Of a stretch of 18,240 nt of DNA, positions 7,240-14,608 are shown piece after piece. The stretch is taken from positions 965,409-983,648 of the forward strand of contig NZ_CP024636.1 in NCBI RefSeq assembly GCF_009728735.1. Direction: 5' to 3'. The stretch's first letter is position 1, and every line of letters starts with the position of its first letter. Source of the stretch: Pantoea phytobeneficialis. GTDB lineage: Bacteria > Pseudomonadota > Gammaproteobacteria > Enterobacterales > Enterobacteriaceae. A program made the translations under genes and the position numbers. The notes below the pieces were generated by a model. The model had not been told where the DNA came from. It saw nothing but the letters and a program-made list of their open reading frames with translations, and did no database searches.

Positions 7240-8103
7240 ATGAAACTTGCAAGCTTTGTCCACCAGGGAAAGCGTAGCTACGGCATCGTCAGGGATAACG
7301 GTGTGATCGATCTGGGTCGCCGTCTTGGTGACCGCTACGCGGATTTAAAATCGCTGCTCGCTGCCAACGCCTTATCTGAAGCGCAACAGCTGAGCCAGGA
7401 GGTGCCGGATCTGCGCTTTAACGATCTTGAATTGTTACCGGTGATTGATAACCCAGGGAAGATTCTTTGCGTCGGCATGAACTACGCCGAAAAGCGTAAA
7501 GAGTTTGATCAACATAACCCGGCACCGACGTTATTTGTGCGTTTTGCCGACTCGCAAACCGGCCATAACGCGCCGGTACTGAAACCGCGCCACTCCAGCG
7601 AATTTGATTATGAAGGTGAGCTGGCGGTGATCATTGGTCAAAGCGGCGAGGATATCGCACGCGAGGACGCGCTGAATCATGTGGCGGGCTACAGCTGTTA
7701 TATGGACGGCTCCGCGCGTGACTGGCAGCACACCTGGTTTACCGCCGGAAAAAACTGGCGGCAGACCGGCGCATTTGGCCCGTGGATGACCACCGCCGAT
7801 GAAATCCCGGACCCGCATCGGCTGGCAATTCGCACCTGGTTGAATGGCCGCATGGTGCAGGATGACAACACCGCCAGCATGATCCATAAAGTCGCCGAAC
7901 TCATTGAGTACATCAGCACCTTCACCAGCCTGCATGCCGGAGACGTCATCATTACCGGCTCGCCGGGCGGCGTGGGTAAGAAACGCAATCCACCGCTGTT
8001 TATGCAGGCAGGCGATCGCATTGAAGTGGAGATTGAAAACATCGGCCATCTCAGCAATGTGATTATCGATGCGCCAGCTCACGCGCTGACGGCGACGCAC
8101 TGA
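7240..8103 (+). CDS. Fumarylacetoacetate hydrolase (FAH) family protein, candidate oxaloacetate decarboxylase/tautomerase
   Basis: This 287-residue protein has the FAH fold. Seen: KILCVGMNYAEKRKEF (74-89), YEGELAVIIG (124-133) with metal ligands Glu125 and Glu127, CYMDGSARDWQ (153-163) with the third ligand Asp156, Lys171 in GKNW, FGPWMTTADEI (179-189), and the closing TGSPGGVG (239-246). FAH-family enzymes act on 2-oxo or 1,3-dicarbonyl acids; members FAHD1 and Corynebacterium Cg1458 decarboxylate oxaloacetate, and others have been described as oxaloacetate tautomerases. It sits between the citrate transporter and citC (22-nt and 15-nt gaps), where Klebsiella has oadGAB. Removing the oxaloacetate made by citrate lyase is therefore the likely job, but this is inference. 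The frame is open upstream of 7240, but AGGAA at 7230-7234 selects this ATG. Confidence 0.85.
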   Translation: MKLASFVHQGKRSYGIVRDNGVIDLGRRLGDRYADLKSLLAANALSEAQQLSQEVPDLRFNDLELLPVIDNPGKILCVGMNYAEKRKEFDQHNPAPTLFVRFADSQTGHNAPVLKPRHSSEFDYEGELAVIIGQSGEDIAREDALNHVAGYSCYMDGSARDWQHTWFTAGKNWRQTGAFGPWMTTADEIPDPHRLAIRTWLNGRMVQDDNTASMIHKVAELIEYISTFTSLHAGDVIITGSPGGVGKKRNPPLFMQAGDRIEVEIENIGHLSNVIIDAPAHALTATH

Positions 8104-8118
8104 GGCGCAGGCGAGATT

Positions 8119-9138
8119 ATGCAACCACGACCCCCCATCGACTTCCGCATCGCGGAAGTCAGCGGTAATACCCGGCGGCGCGAGACTATCCGTGCGCTGC
8201 TGGCGGATAGCGGATTAGGCATGGACAGCGACATCACCACCTTTGTTGAAGCCTGGTCGAACGATCGGCTGGTGGGCTGCGCTGGCCTCGCCGCTAACGT
8301 TATCAAATGTGTCGCCATTGATGAGCAGTGGCGCGGTGAAAATCTCAGCGCACAGTTGCTGGCTGAAGTGGAACACCTGGCGCTGGCGCGTGGACATTTT
8401 CACTTGTTCCTGTGCACGCGCCCCTGCAACCGGGAACGGTTCCAGCGTAACGGGTTCTGGCCGGTGGTACAGAGTGGAGAGAACGCCATTCTGCTGGAAA
8501 ACACCCCTTCAGGTATTCAGCGCTACTGTCGTTCATTGCAGGCCAGCCGTGTCGCCGGGCAACGTATTGGCGCGATTGTGATGAACGCCAACCCTTTTAC
8601 GCTGGGGCATCGTTATCTGGTGGAGCAGGCGGCAGCACGTTGTGACTGGCTGCACCTGTTTGTGGTCAGTGAAGACGCTTCGTTCTTCCCCTATAGCGCA
8701 CGCTGGAAAATGGTGCAGAGCGGCGTCGCCCATCTGCCCAATATAACCTTGCATGAAGGTTCTCAGTACATCATCTCGCGCGCCACCTTTCCGGCCTATT
8801 TCCTGAAAGAAACCGGCAAGGTCCAGCAGGCGTGGAGTGAGATCGACCTGCTGCTGTTCCGCAACCATATCGCCCCGGCGTTAGGTATTACCCATCGCTT
8901 TATCGGCAGCGAACCGTTTTGCGACATCACCCGCCAGTACAACCACAGCATGCATCAGCTGCTGGCGGGCGCGGTGGAGGTGGTGGAAATCCCGCGTATC
9001 AAAGCCGCAGGCCATGCCATCTCGGCTTCAGAAGTGCGGCGCTTATTAAAAACACACCAGTTTTCCCGCATTCGGGAAATCGTACCGGATACCACTTTTG
9101 CGCATCTGACATCCCATTACAGCGCAGAAGTTGCTTAA
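8119..9138 (+). CDS. citC: [Citrate (pro-3S)-lyase] ligase, acetate:SH-citrate lyase ligase
   Basis: This 339-residue enzyme uses ATP and acetate to acetylate the thiol of the citrate lyase prosthetic group, switching the lyase on. The N-terminal part (about 8-140) looks like a GNAT-type acetyltransferase domain (VAIDEQWRGENLSAQL, RERFQRNGF). The C-terminal part is a nucleotidyltransferase: GAIVMNANPFTLGHRYLVEQ (151-170) carries the TLGH version of the HxGH motif at 161-164, and ISASEVRRLL (301-310) is the second nucleotide-binding motif. Length is close to E. coli CitC (352). It begins 15 nt after the FAH-family gene with a Shine-Dalgarno (AGGCGAG, 8109-8115) and is followed by citD after 18 nt, the usual citCDEF order. 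Confidence 0.94.
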   Translation: MQPRPPIDFRIAEVSGNTRRRETIRALLADSGLGMDSDITTFVEAWSNDRLVGCAGLAANVIKCVAIDEQWRGENLSAQLLAEVEHLALARGHFHLFLCTRPCNRERFQRNGFWPVVQSGENAILLENTPSGIQRYCRSLQASRVAGQRIGAIVMNANPFTLGHRYLVEQAAARCDWLHLFVVSEDASFFPYSARWKMVQSGVAHLPNITLHEGSQYIISRATFPAYFLKETGKVQQAWSEIDLLLFRNHIAPALGITHRFIGSEPFCDITRQYNHSMHQLLAGAVEVVEIPRIKAAGHAISASEVRRLLKTHQFSRIREIVPDTTFAHLTSHYSAEVA

Positions 9139-9156
9139 AAAATCAGGAATATAAAT

Positions 9157-9450
9157 ATGAAAATTGTGAGGGAGGCGCTGGCGGGAACCCTGGAGTCCAG
9201 CGACCTGATGGTAAAAATCGCCCCCGCCGGAGACGGGTTGGAAGTGGTGATTCATAGCGAGGTGATCAAGCAGTTCGGCGATCAGATCCGCCAGGTGGTG
9301 CACAGCACGCTGCGTGATATGCAGGTCCATCAGGGCTTGATCATTATCGAAGACAAAGGCGCGCTGGATTGTGTGATCCGCGCTCGTTTGCAAAGCGCCA
9401 TACTGCGCGCCGCACCAGACGCGGAGATCGATTGGGGAAAACTGCTATGA
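9157..9450 (+). CDS. citD: Citrate lyase acyl carrier protein (gamma subunit)
   Basis: This 97-residue protein carries the 2'-(5''-phosphoribosyl)-3'-dephospho-CoA group on which citrate is turned over. The attachment serine is Ser14 in TLESSD (11-16), the same position as in Klebsiella CitD. The rest ([29 protein letters not shown]) matches the family along its full length. Its stop overlaps the citE start in ATGA (9447-9450), so the two subunits are translationally coupled. Confidence 0.95.
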   Translation: MKIVREALAGTLESSDLMVKIAPAGDGLEVVIHSEVIKQFGDQIRQVVHSTLRDMQVHQGLIIIEDKGALDCVIRARLQSAILRAAPDAEIDWGKLL

Positions 9451-10322
9451 GGAAACTACGCCGAAGCATGCTGTTCTTGCCGGGGGCCAATGCGGCCATG
9501 CTCTCCACAGCCTTTATCTATCGGCCTGATTCGATCATGTTCGATCTGGAAGACGCGGTCGCACTCCGGGAAAAAGATACCGCGCGTTTGCTGGTGTTCC
9601 ATGCATTGCAGCACCCGATGTATCAGGACATTGAAACCGTGGTACGCATTAACCCATTGAACACGCCGTTTGGTTTGCCGGATCTGGAGGCGGTGGTGCG
9701 TGCGGGTGTTGATGTGGTGCGCTTGCCGAAAACCGATACCCCGGAAGATATCTACGAACTGGAGCGTCACCTCGAACGGATCGAGTTAGCTTGTGGTCGT
9801 GAAGTCGGATCTACGCGAGTGATGGCGGCGATTGAATCCGCGATTGGTGTAATCAACGCCGTGGCGATCGCGCGCAGCTCCCAGCGGCTGATCGGCATTG
9901 CGTTGGCGGCTTTCGATTATGTGATGGATATGCAAACCGAACGTGGCGATGGCACCGAGTTGTTCTATGCCCGTTGTGCCGTGCTGCACGCCGCCCGCGC
10001 TGCCGGTATCGATGCTTTTGACGTGGTGTGGTCAGACGTGAACGATGAAGCCGGTTTTCTGCGTGAAGTCGAGCTGATCCGCAAAATGGGTTTTAACGGC
10101 AAATCGTTAATCAACCCGCGCCAGATTGATCTGCTGCATAACGCCTATGCACCCACTCAGCAGGAAGTGGATCACGCGCAACGCGTGATCGAAGCAGCAG
10201 AAGAGGGTGAGCGTAATGGCCTCGGCGTGGTGTCGCTAAACGGCAAAATGATCGATGCCCCGATTATCAATCACGCGCTGATGGTGCTGGAGCGTGCGGC
10301 GGCATCCGGCGTGCGGCGTTAA
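9447..10322 (+). CDS. citE: Citrate lyase beta subunit (citryl-ACP oxaloacetate-lyase)
   Basis: This 291-residue subunit of the HpcH/HpaI-CitE TIM-barrel family cleaves citryl-ACP to acetyl-ACP and oxaloacetate. It has [12 protein letters not shown] (8-19), FDLEDAV (32-38), [10 protein letters not shown] (65-74) with Arg67, VRLPKTDT (91-98), metal-binding Glu130 in AAIES, and [20 protein letters not shown] (218-237). An oddity: at 154-158 it reads AFDYV, where E. coli CitE as I recall it has AEDYV; the metal-ligand Asp157 is kept but the preceding Glu is Phe. The frame extends upstream to 9369, but ATG 9447 is favoured by GGGGAAA seven bases earlier and the ATGA overlap with citD. It lacks about 10 N-terminal residues found in E. 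coli CitE. Confidence 0.94.
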   Translation: MRKLRRSMLFLPGANAAMLSTAFIYRPDSIMFDLEDAVALREKDTARLLVFHALQHPMYQDIETVVRINPLNTPFGLPDLEAVVRAGVDVVRLPKTDTPEDIYELERHLERIELACGREVGSTRVMAAIESAIGVINAVAIARSSQRLIGIALAAFDYVMDMQTERGDGTELFYARCAVLHAARAAGIDAFDVVWSDVNDEAGFLREVELIRKMGFNGKSLINPRQIDLLHNAYAPTQQEVDHAQRVIEAAEEGERNGLGVVSLNGKMIDAPIINHALMVLERAAASGVRR

Positions 10323-10332
10323 GGAAAAAATC

Positions 10333-11859
10333 ATGAATCAAACAGAACTTCTTCACGTTAATTTCCCGCATCTGCGTGAGTTAAAACCTTTTGAAAGCGC
10401 CCATCACACCACGCCGTGGCTGGCAGATATCCATGCCAAACACACCCGTAAATTGTGTGCCTCGCTGGATGATGCCATCGCGCGTAGCGGCTTACAGGAT
10501 GGTATGACCATCTCCTTCCACCACGCATTTCGCGAAGGCGATCAGGTTATCAACAATGTGGTGGCGGTGCTGGCACGGCTCGGATTTAAAAATCTGACGC
10601 TGGCTTCCAGTTCGCTGATGACCTGCAACGATGCGCTGATCGAGCATATTCGAAGCGGAGTGATCACGCGTATCTACACCTCCGGGATGCGCGGCAAACT
10701 GGCGGAAGCGATTTCACATGGTCTGATGAAAGAACCGGTGCAGATCCATTCCCACGGTGGTCGGGTCAAGCTATTACAGGATGGCGAACTGAACATTGAT
10801 GTCGCTTTCCTTGGCGTGCCGTGCAGCGACGAGTTTGGCAACGCCAATGGTACGCAAGGCCGTTCCGCGTGTGGGTCGCTCGGTTATGCAATGGTTGATG
10901 CCCGTTTCGCCAAAAAGGTGGTGCTGCTGACCGAGGAGCTGGTGCCGTTTCCCAATATGCCCGCCAGCCTCGGCCAGGATCAGGTGGATTTGATCGTTCA
11001 GGTCGCCAGTGTGGGTGATCCGGCGAAAATCAGCGTTGGGGCGGCACGCGTCACCAGCAACCCGCGTGAGCTGATGATTGCCCGCTACGCCGCCGATGTG
11101 ATTGAACACTCGGGCTATTTCCGCCCAGGCTTTTCGATGCAGACCGGTTCGGGCGCAGCGGCCACGGCGGCCACCCGTTTTATGGAAGAAAAAATGGCGC
11201 GCCACGGCGTCAAAGCGCGTTTTGCTCTTGGTGGTATCACCGGGGGCCTGGTCGATCTGCACGAAAAGGGGTTGATCGAAAAATTACTCGATACCCAATG
11301 CTTTGACAGTGAAGCGGCGGCCTCACTGCATCGCAACCCGAATCATGTGGAGATCTCCACCGACGTGTATGCCAATCCCGGCGGCAAAGCGGCCAGTTGC
11401 GATCAACTTGATGTGGTGATCCTGAGCGCACTGGAAATTGACGTTGAATTCAACGTGAACGTCATTACCGGCTCCGATGGCGTGATGCGCGGTGCCTCTG
11501 GTGGTCACTGCGACGTTGCCGCCGCCGCCAATCTGACGATTGTGGTCGCGCCGCTGCTGCGCAGTCGCATTCCCACCGTGGTTAAACGCGTCACCACCCG
11601 GCTGACGCCCGGCGAGAGTATTGATGTGCTGGTGACCGACCACGGTATCGCGGTGAATCCGGCGCGCCCGGAAATTCGCGAGCGCTTGCTGGCCGCCGGG
11701 TTGAAAGTGGTCGATATCGAGGCGCTCTATCAGCGTGCGGTTTCGCTGACCGGTGAACCCAAACCGATCGCCTTTACCGACCGCATTGTCGGGGTGATCC
11801 GCTATCGCGATGGCAGCGTGATTGACGTTGTTCGGCAGGTTAAAGAGGAAGAACTATGA
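10333..11859 (+). CDS. citF: Citrate lyase alpha subunit (citrate:acetyl-ACP transferase)
   Basis: This 508-residue subunit swaps citrate for acetate on the acyl carrier protein, starting the cleavage cycle. It belongs to the CoA-transferase-like CitF family and is about the length of E. coli CitF (510). Diagnostic stretches are ISFHHAFREGDQV, HSHGGRVKLLQDGE, FALGGITGGLVDLHEKG, VFNVNVI-like VEFNVNVITGSDG and GASGGHCDVAAAANLTIVV. AAGGAAAAA (10321-10329) is a clear Shine-Dalgarno for ATG 10333; the open frame upstream of it is not used. It is 10 nt after citE and overlaps citX by ATGA (11856-11859). Confidence 0.95.
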   Translation: MNQTELLHVNFPHLRELKPFESAHHTTPWLADIHAKHTRKLCASLDDAIARSGLQDGMTISFHHAFREGDQVINNVVAVLARLGFKNLTLASSSLMTCNDALIEHIRSGVITRIYTSGMRGKLAEAISHGLMKEPVQIHSHGGRVKLLQDGELNIDVAFLGVPCSDEFGNANGTQGRSACGSLGYAMVDARFAKKVVLLTEELVPFPNMPASLGQDQVDLIVQVASVGDPAKISVGAARVTSNPRELMIARYAADVIEHSGYFRPGFSMQTGSGAAATAATRFMEEKMARHGVKARFALGGITGGLVDLHEKGLIEKLLDTQCFDSEAAASLHRNPNHVEISTDVYANPGGKAASCDQLDVVILSALEIDVEFNVNVITGSDGVMRGASGGHCDVAAAANLTIVVAPLLRSRIPTVVKRVTTRLTPGESIDVLVTDHGIAVNPARPEIRERLLAAGLKVVDIEALYQRAVSLTGEPKPIAFTDRIVGVIRYRDGSVIDVVRQVKEEEL

Positions 11860-12395
11860 CCATGATGACGCCCGTGCAAGCGGGCGTCAGTCTGACAGCG
11901 CTGCTGGCGGCGAAAGAGGCTCGCGCGGCGCGTCAGGCTGACTGGCTCACTCGCTATCAACAACCGATCATTTCGCTGACGCTGGTGACACCGGGAGCGG
12001 TGAAAGACAGCATCCGTTATCGCAACACCATGGGGGTGGCTGTGCAGGCCTGCGACCAACTGCTGTGGCAGCATCGCTGGCCGGTGCTGGCCCACCAGGT
12101 GTTGTGGCTGGAAACCGGACCGGAAGCGCTGTGGTGCGTGGAACATCCGGCAGTGGAAATCAAAGCGCAGTGCGTCGAACTGGAACAAACCTTCCCGCTC
12201 GGCAGGTTGTGGGATTTTGACGTGTTTTGCCCGCAGCTGGGGCAGATTGGACGACATTCACTGGATTTGCACACCCGTCGTTGTCTGGTCTGCGATCAAC
12301 CGGCGCATGGTTGCGCGCGTTCGCGCCGCCATCCGCTTGAGGAGGTGGTAGCGCGTGTGGAGAACATGATTGATGGCTGGTTTGCTCGCGATTAA
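11856..12395 (+). CDS. citX: Apo-citrate lyase phosphoribosyl-dephospho-CoA transferase
   Basis: This 179-residue enzyme transfers the prosthetic group precursor made by CitG onto Ser14 of CitD. The family signature is present: PLGRLWDFDVF (114-124) in the nucleotidyltransferase-like core and CLVCDQPAHGCARSRRH (143-159), with the expected Cys/His/Arg pattern. Length is near that of E. coli CitX (183). In some bacteria citX and citG are fused; here they are separate but overlap by 23 bp. The start MTMM has a nearby second ATG at 11862; the ATGA overlap with citF supports the first. Confidence 0.94.
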   Translation: MTMMTPVQAGVSLTALLAAKEARAARQADWLTRYQQPIISLTLVTPGAVKDSIRYRNTMGVAVQACDQLLWQHRWPVLAHQVLWLETGPEALWCVEHPAVEIKAQCVELEQTFPLGRLWDFDVFCPQLGQIGRHSLDLHTRRCLVCDQPAHGCARSRRHPLEEVVARVENMIDGWFARD

Positions 12396-13203
12396 CGCCA
12401 CAGAACCCGACGTGCCCGGCCTTGCGGCACTGGCGTTGCTTCTGGAACTGGATTTAACGCCGAAACCGGGGCTGGTGGATCGGGCTAATAACGGTTCGCA
12501 TCAGGATATGGATCATGCCTTGCTGTTAACCAGCATTACGGCCATCACCCCCTGGCTGACGGTTTTTGCCAACATCGGGTTTGAGCATGCGCACCATCCC
12601 GCCGCGGAACAGCTGCGTTTGTTACGTCCGGCGGGTATTGCTTGCGAGCAGGCGATGTTCACTGCCACCAGTGGGGTGAATACCCACAAAGGCGGCATTT
12701 TCTCCCTGGGATTGCTGTGCTTTGCTGCCGGGCGTTTGCAGGGGCAGGGGCGCAGGGTGAGTGCTGACGCCTTGTGCCGTCAGGTGAGTGAGATATGTCG
12801 AGGCCTGGTAGCGCGTGAACTGGTTAACCGCAAAACCTGTTGTACTGCCGGGGAGCAGCAGTTTCGTGACTATGGCCTGACGGGCGCGCGTGGTGAGGTG
12901 GAAAGTGGCTTCGCCACGGTACGCAATAGGGTGCTGCCATTCTGGCATCTGGAGCAGGGCGAGCGGCAGTTACAACATGCTTTGCTGCGCCTGATGGCAT
13001 CAAACCCGGACAGCAATCTGGTGTCGCGTGGGGGCGAGGCAGGGCTGCGCTATGTCCAGCGATATGCCGCGATGCTGTTGGCAACCGGTTGGGATAACGC
13101 CGCGCTGCACCAGATGGATCAGGCGTTAATGGCGCGGCGTTTAAGTCCTGGCGGCAGTGCCGATTTGCTGGCCGTCGCCTGGGTGCTGGCTGCACTCGCA
13201 TGA
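12373..13203 (+). CDS. citG: Triphosphoribosyl-dephospho-CoA synthase
   Basis: This 276-residue enzyme condenses ATP and dephospho-CoA to form the citrate lyase prosthetic group precursor, releasing adenine. Family motifs: LTPKPGLVDRANNGSHQDMD (28-47), VNTHKGGIFSLGLL (substrate-binding, middle) and SNLVSRGGEAGLRYVQRYA. Length is a little under E. coli CitG (292). GGAG at 12359-12362 serves either TTG 12370 or ATG 12373; I chose ATG. It overlaps citX by 23 bp and is the last gene of the operon. There is no obvious terminator after its stop. Confidence 0.93.
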   Translation: MAGLLAINATEPDVPGLAALALLLELDLTPKPGLVDRANNGSHQDMDHALLLTSITAITPWLTVFANIGFEHAHHPAAEQLRLLRPAGIACEQAMFTATSGVNTHKGGIFSLGLLCFAAGRLQGQGRRVSADALCRQVSEICRGLVARELVNRKTCCTAGEQQFRDYGLTGARGEVESGFATVRNRVLPFWHLEQGERQLQHALLRLMASNPDSNLVSRGGEAGLRYVQRYAAMLLATGWDNAALHQMDQALMARRLSPGGSADLLAVAWVLAALA

Positions 13204-13345
13204 TCATCTTTTTTGGTTTCTCTCTGTATCTGACGCGGCGGGTGTTACAGAGCAATACATAACGCGGCATCGCCCAAATAAAGCCGATACATCAGCGTGG
13301 TCTTCTGTGTCTGTTGTTATTTACTTACCCACAGGAGCCACCATC

Positions 13346-13810
13346 ATGCTGAGTAAACTGATCCTTATTTCCCCGATATTGTTCTCATCCGCCACCTGCG
13401 CATGGGCCGCCGAGCTGGGCGGCCTTAGTGCGGGCGACGTCCTGGGGCCTGCCGCCGTCGCGCCGCTGGAAAAACCACAGCCACCAGCGAGGCTTATCGT
13501 TGATGCGCCGCTGGCCGGGCCGCTGCGTAAGGGCGCGGTATTTATTCAATATCGGGCGGAAAACCTGCGTATCGAACCGGTATTTGGGCCAGAGGCGTTA
13601 AAGGTCACGCCACGTATCGGTCATATCCACGTCGTTGTTGACGGCAATCCCTGGCATTGGGCTGACGCCAGTGGGGAACCGGTGATCCTGGTAGGGTTGC
13701 CCGCAGGCAAGCATAAAGTGACCATTATTCTTGCCGATCCCACGCATAAACCGCTGGACAGCAAAACGGTGGAATTCATCGTTCCTGAGCATGTCGCTGC
13801 GTCGCATTAA
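13346..13810 (+). CDS. Exported small protein, DUF6130/DUF4399-like
   Basis: This 154-residue protein starts with a signal peptide: a basic Lys4, hydrophobic 5-15 and AWA at 19-21 before the likely cut, so it is periplasmic. The mature C-terminal half is one beta-rich domain with HIHVVVDGNPWHW (93-105), PVILVGLPAGKHKVTIILAD (112-131), PTHKPLD (132-138) and a final FIVPEHV. The spaced His residues could bind metal. The pattern resembles DUF6130 or DUF4399 domains from memory; function unknown. AGGAG at 13333-13337 sets the ATG at 13346; the open frame upstream to 13157 runs back into citG and is not used. It lies 142 bp after citG with its own leader, so it is probably not part of citrate metabolism. 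Confidence 0.75.
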   Translation: MLSKLILISPILFSSATCAWAAELGGLSAGDVLGPAAVAPLEKPQPPARLIVDAPLAGPLRKGAVFIQYRAENLRIEPVFGPEALKVTPRIGHIHVVVDGNPWHWADASGEPVILVGLPAGKHKVTIILADPTHKPLDSKTVEFIVPEHVAASH

Positions 13811-13990
13811 CCCCCCAGTTGAAGGACGCGCGTGTATAACCGCCAGGAGTGAGCGTGGAGTAAATGTTACGGTGGAAAAAACACCGCAGAAATATTTTGG
13901 TACATCACCTTACATTACCTTCACTTTATTCCTGGTATTTCGACGACCTGAGCTAATCAATGCATCAATTCTTAATTCATGCTGGCTAAT

Positions 13991-14158
13991 CTATTTGGCA
14001 CCATTACGGGATGATGGCTGATACGGAAATTCCGGTTTGATATAGCTGACATTGACCTTATAACCCTGCCCGGTAAGATTATCGAGTAGAGTTTTGAATC
14101 AGATCGCAATTTTTTGGCTTATGGCCTGTTGCAGTGCGCTCGCGATGACCGTGCTGAA
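13991..14158 (-). pseudogene. Remnant of an unidentified minus-strand gene (C-terminal end)
   Basis: Read on the minus strand from 14158 to the TAG at 13993-13991, the frame gives a protein-like C-terminus: STVIASALQQAISQ (after a Phe), KIAI, an in-frame TGA at 14101-14099, then FKTLLDNLTGQGYKVNVSYI and KPEFPYQPSSRNGAK. Amphipathic and strand-like patterns continue smoothly across the TGA, as expected of a decayed gene. A TAA blocks the frame at 14161-14159; a different minus-strand frame is open over 14079-14327, which may be the frameshifted continuation. I do not recognise the family. It could also be a chance open frame. Confidence 0.3.
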
Positions 14159-14348
14159 TTAACGCCCCATGCATTTTTCGCCGGGGCTGTGATGCTCCCG
14201 GTAATAAAAATGCAGGACATACAGCAAGATCATTAATGTAGATGCCCGCGATGGGAAGGCCCATTTTTAGATGCACCTTTTCACCCGGGTATGACAATTT
14301 AAGTGGCTGAAATTTAACTGGACCCAACAGAGTTCAGCCTGGTGACTT

Positions 14349-14378
14349 TTGCCAAAAAAAAGAGTTAACCCCAATTAT
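14349..14378 (+). promoter_or_regulatory. Possible promoter of the polysaccharide operon
   Basis: TTGCCA (14349-14354) and AATTAT (14373-14378) are separated by 18 bp. The predicted start would be near 14385, just upstream of the ops element, so ops would be transcribed as RfaH recruitment requires. This is a weak match chosen mainly by position. Confidence 0.3.
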
Positions 14379-14380
14379 TT

Positions 14381-14412
14381 AACTGGTGACGGTAAGCCAG
14401 GGGCGGTAGCTT
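14381..14412 (+). promoter_or_regulatory. JUMPstart sequence with ops element (RfaH recruitment)
   Basis: The segment contains GGTAAGCCAGGGGCGGTAGC (14391-14410), close to the 3' half of the 39-bp JUMPstart consensus found ahead of enterobacterial O-antigen and capsule operons. The ops core GGCGGTAG is at 14402-14409, followed by CTT. RNA polymerase pauses at ops and loads RfaH, which prevents premature termination in long polysaccharide operons. It lies 197 bp ahead of the first glycosyltransferase, on the correct strand. Confidence 0.85.
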
Positions 14413-14608
14413 ATTTTTTTTCTTGCCATCTATCAATATTTAAATTGTCCTGTTTATATGGCGTAATTCTTAATGGTCTCAATCATTCGCCCCTCTTTAA
14501 TTTCTGGTGTTTTTACCTGAGGAAACTCCGAAATAAATTATAAGGCGAATATAAGTATCATGCGGAAGTAACATTACTGGCTAATCGGTTTAATGCTTCA
14601 GAGGTCAC

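Larger units (their letters stand above)
13811..14608. other. Gene-poor interval with decayed sequence and polysaccharide operon leader
   Basis: This 798-bp stretch has no intact gene I can support. The first 180 bp show nothing recognisable. The part from 13991 to about 14330 holds a likely decayed minus-strand gene. From 14349 onward comes the promoter, JUMPstart/ops element and long untranslated leader of the polysaccharide operon. Short ORFs here (for example 14349-14543 plus strand) lack family features and overlap the JUMPstart. Confidence 0.6.

Noticed and set aside
7531..8124. Minus-strand ORF of 197 codons
   Set aside because: It is antisense to the well-supported FAH-family gene and shows no motif.
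10774..11262. Minus-strand ORF of 162 codons
   Set aside because: It is antisense to citF, with shadow-type composition.
12824..13270. Minus-strand ORF of 148 codons
   Set aside because: It is antisense to citG; Pro/Arg/Ala-rich with no recognisable domain.
14349..14543. Plus-strand ORF of 64 codons before the glycosyltransferase
   Set aside because: It overlaps the JUMPstart/ops element, has no Shine-Dalgarno and no family features; better read as untranslated leader.
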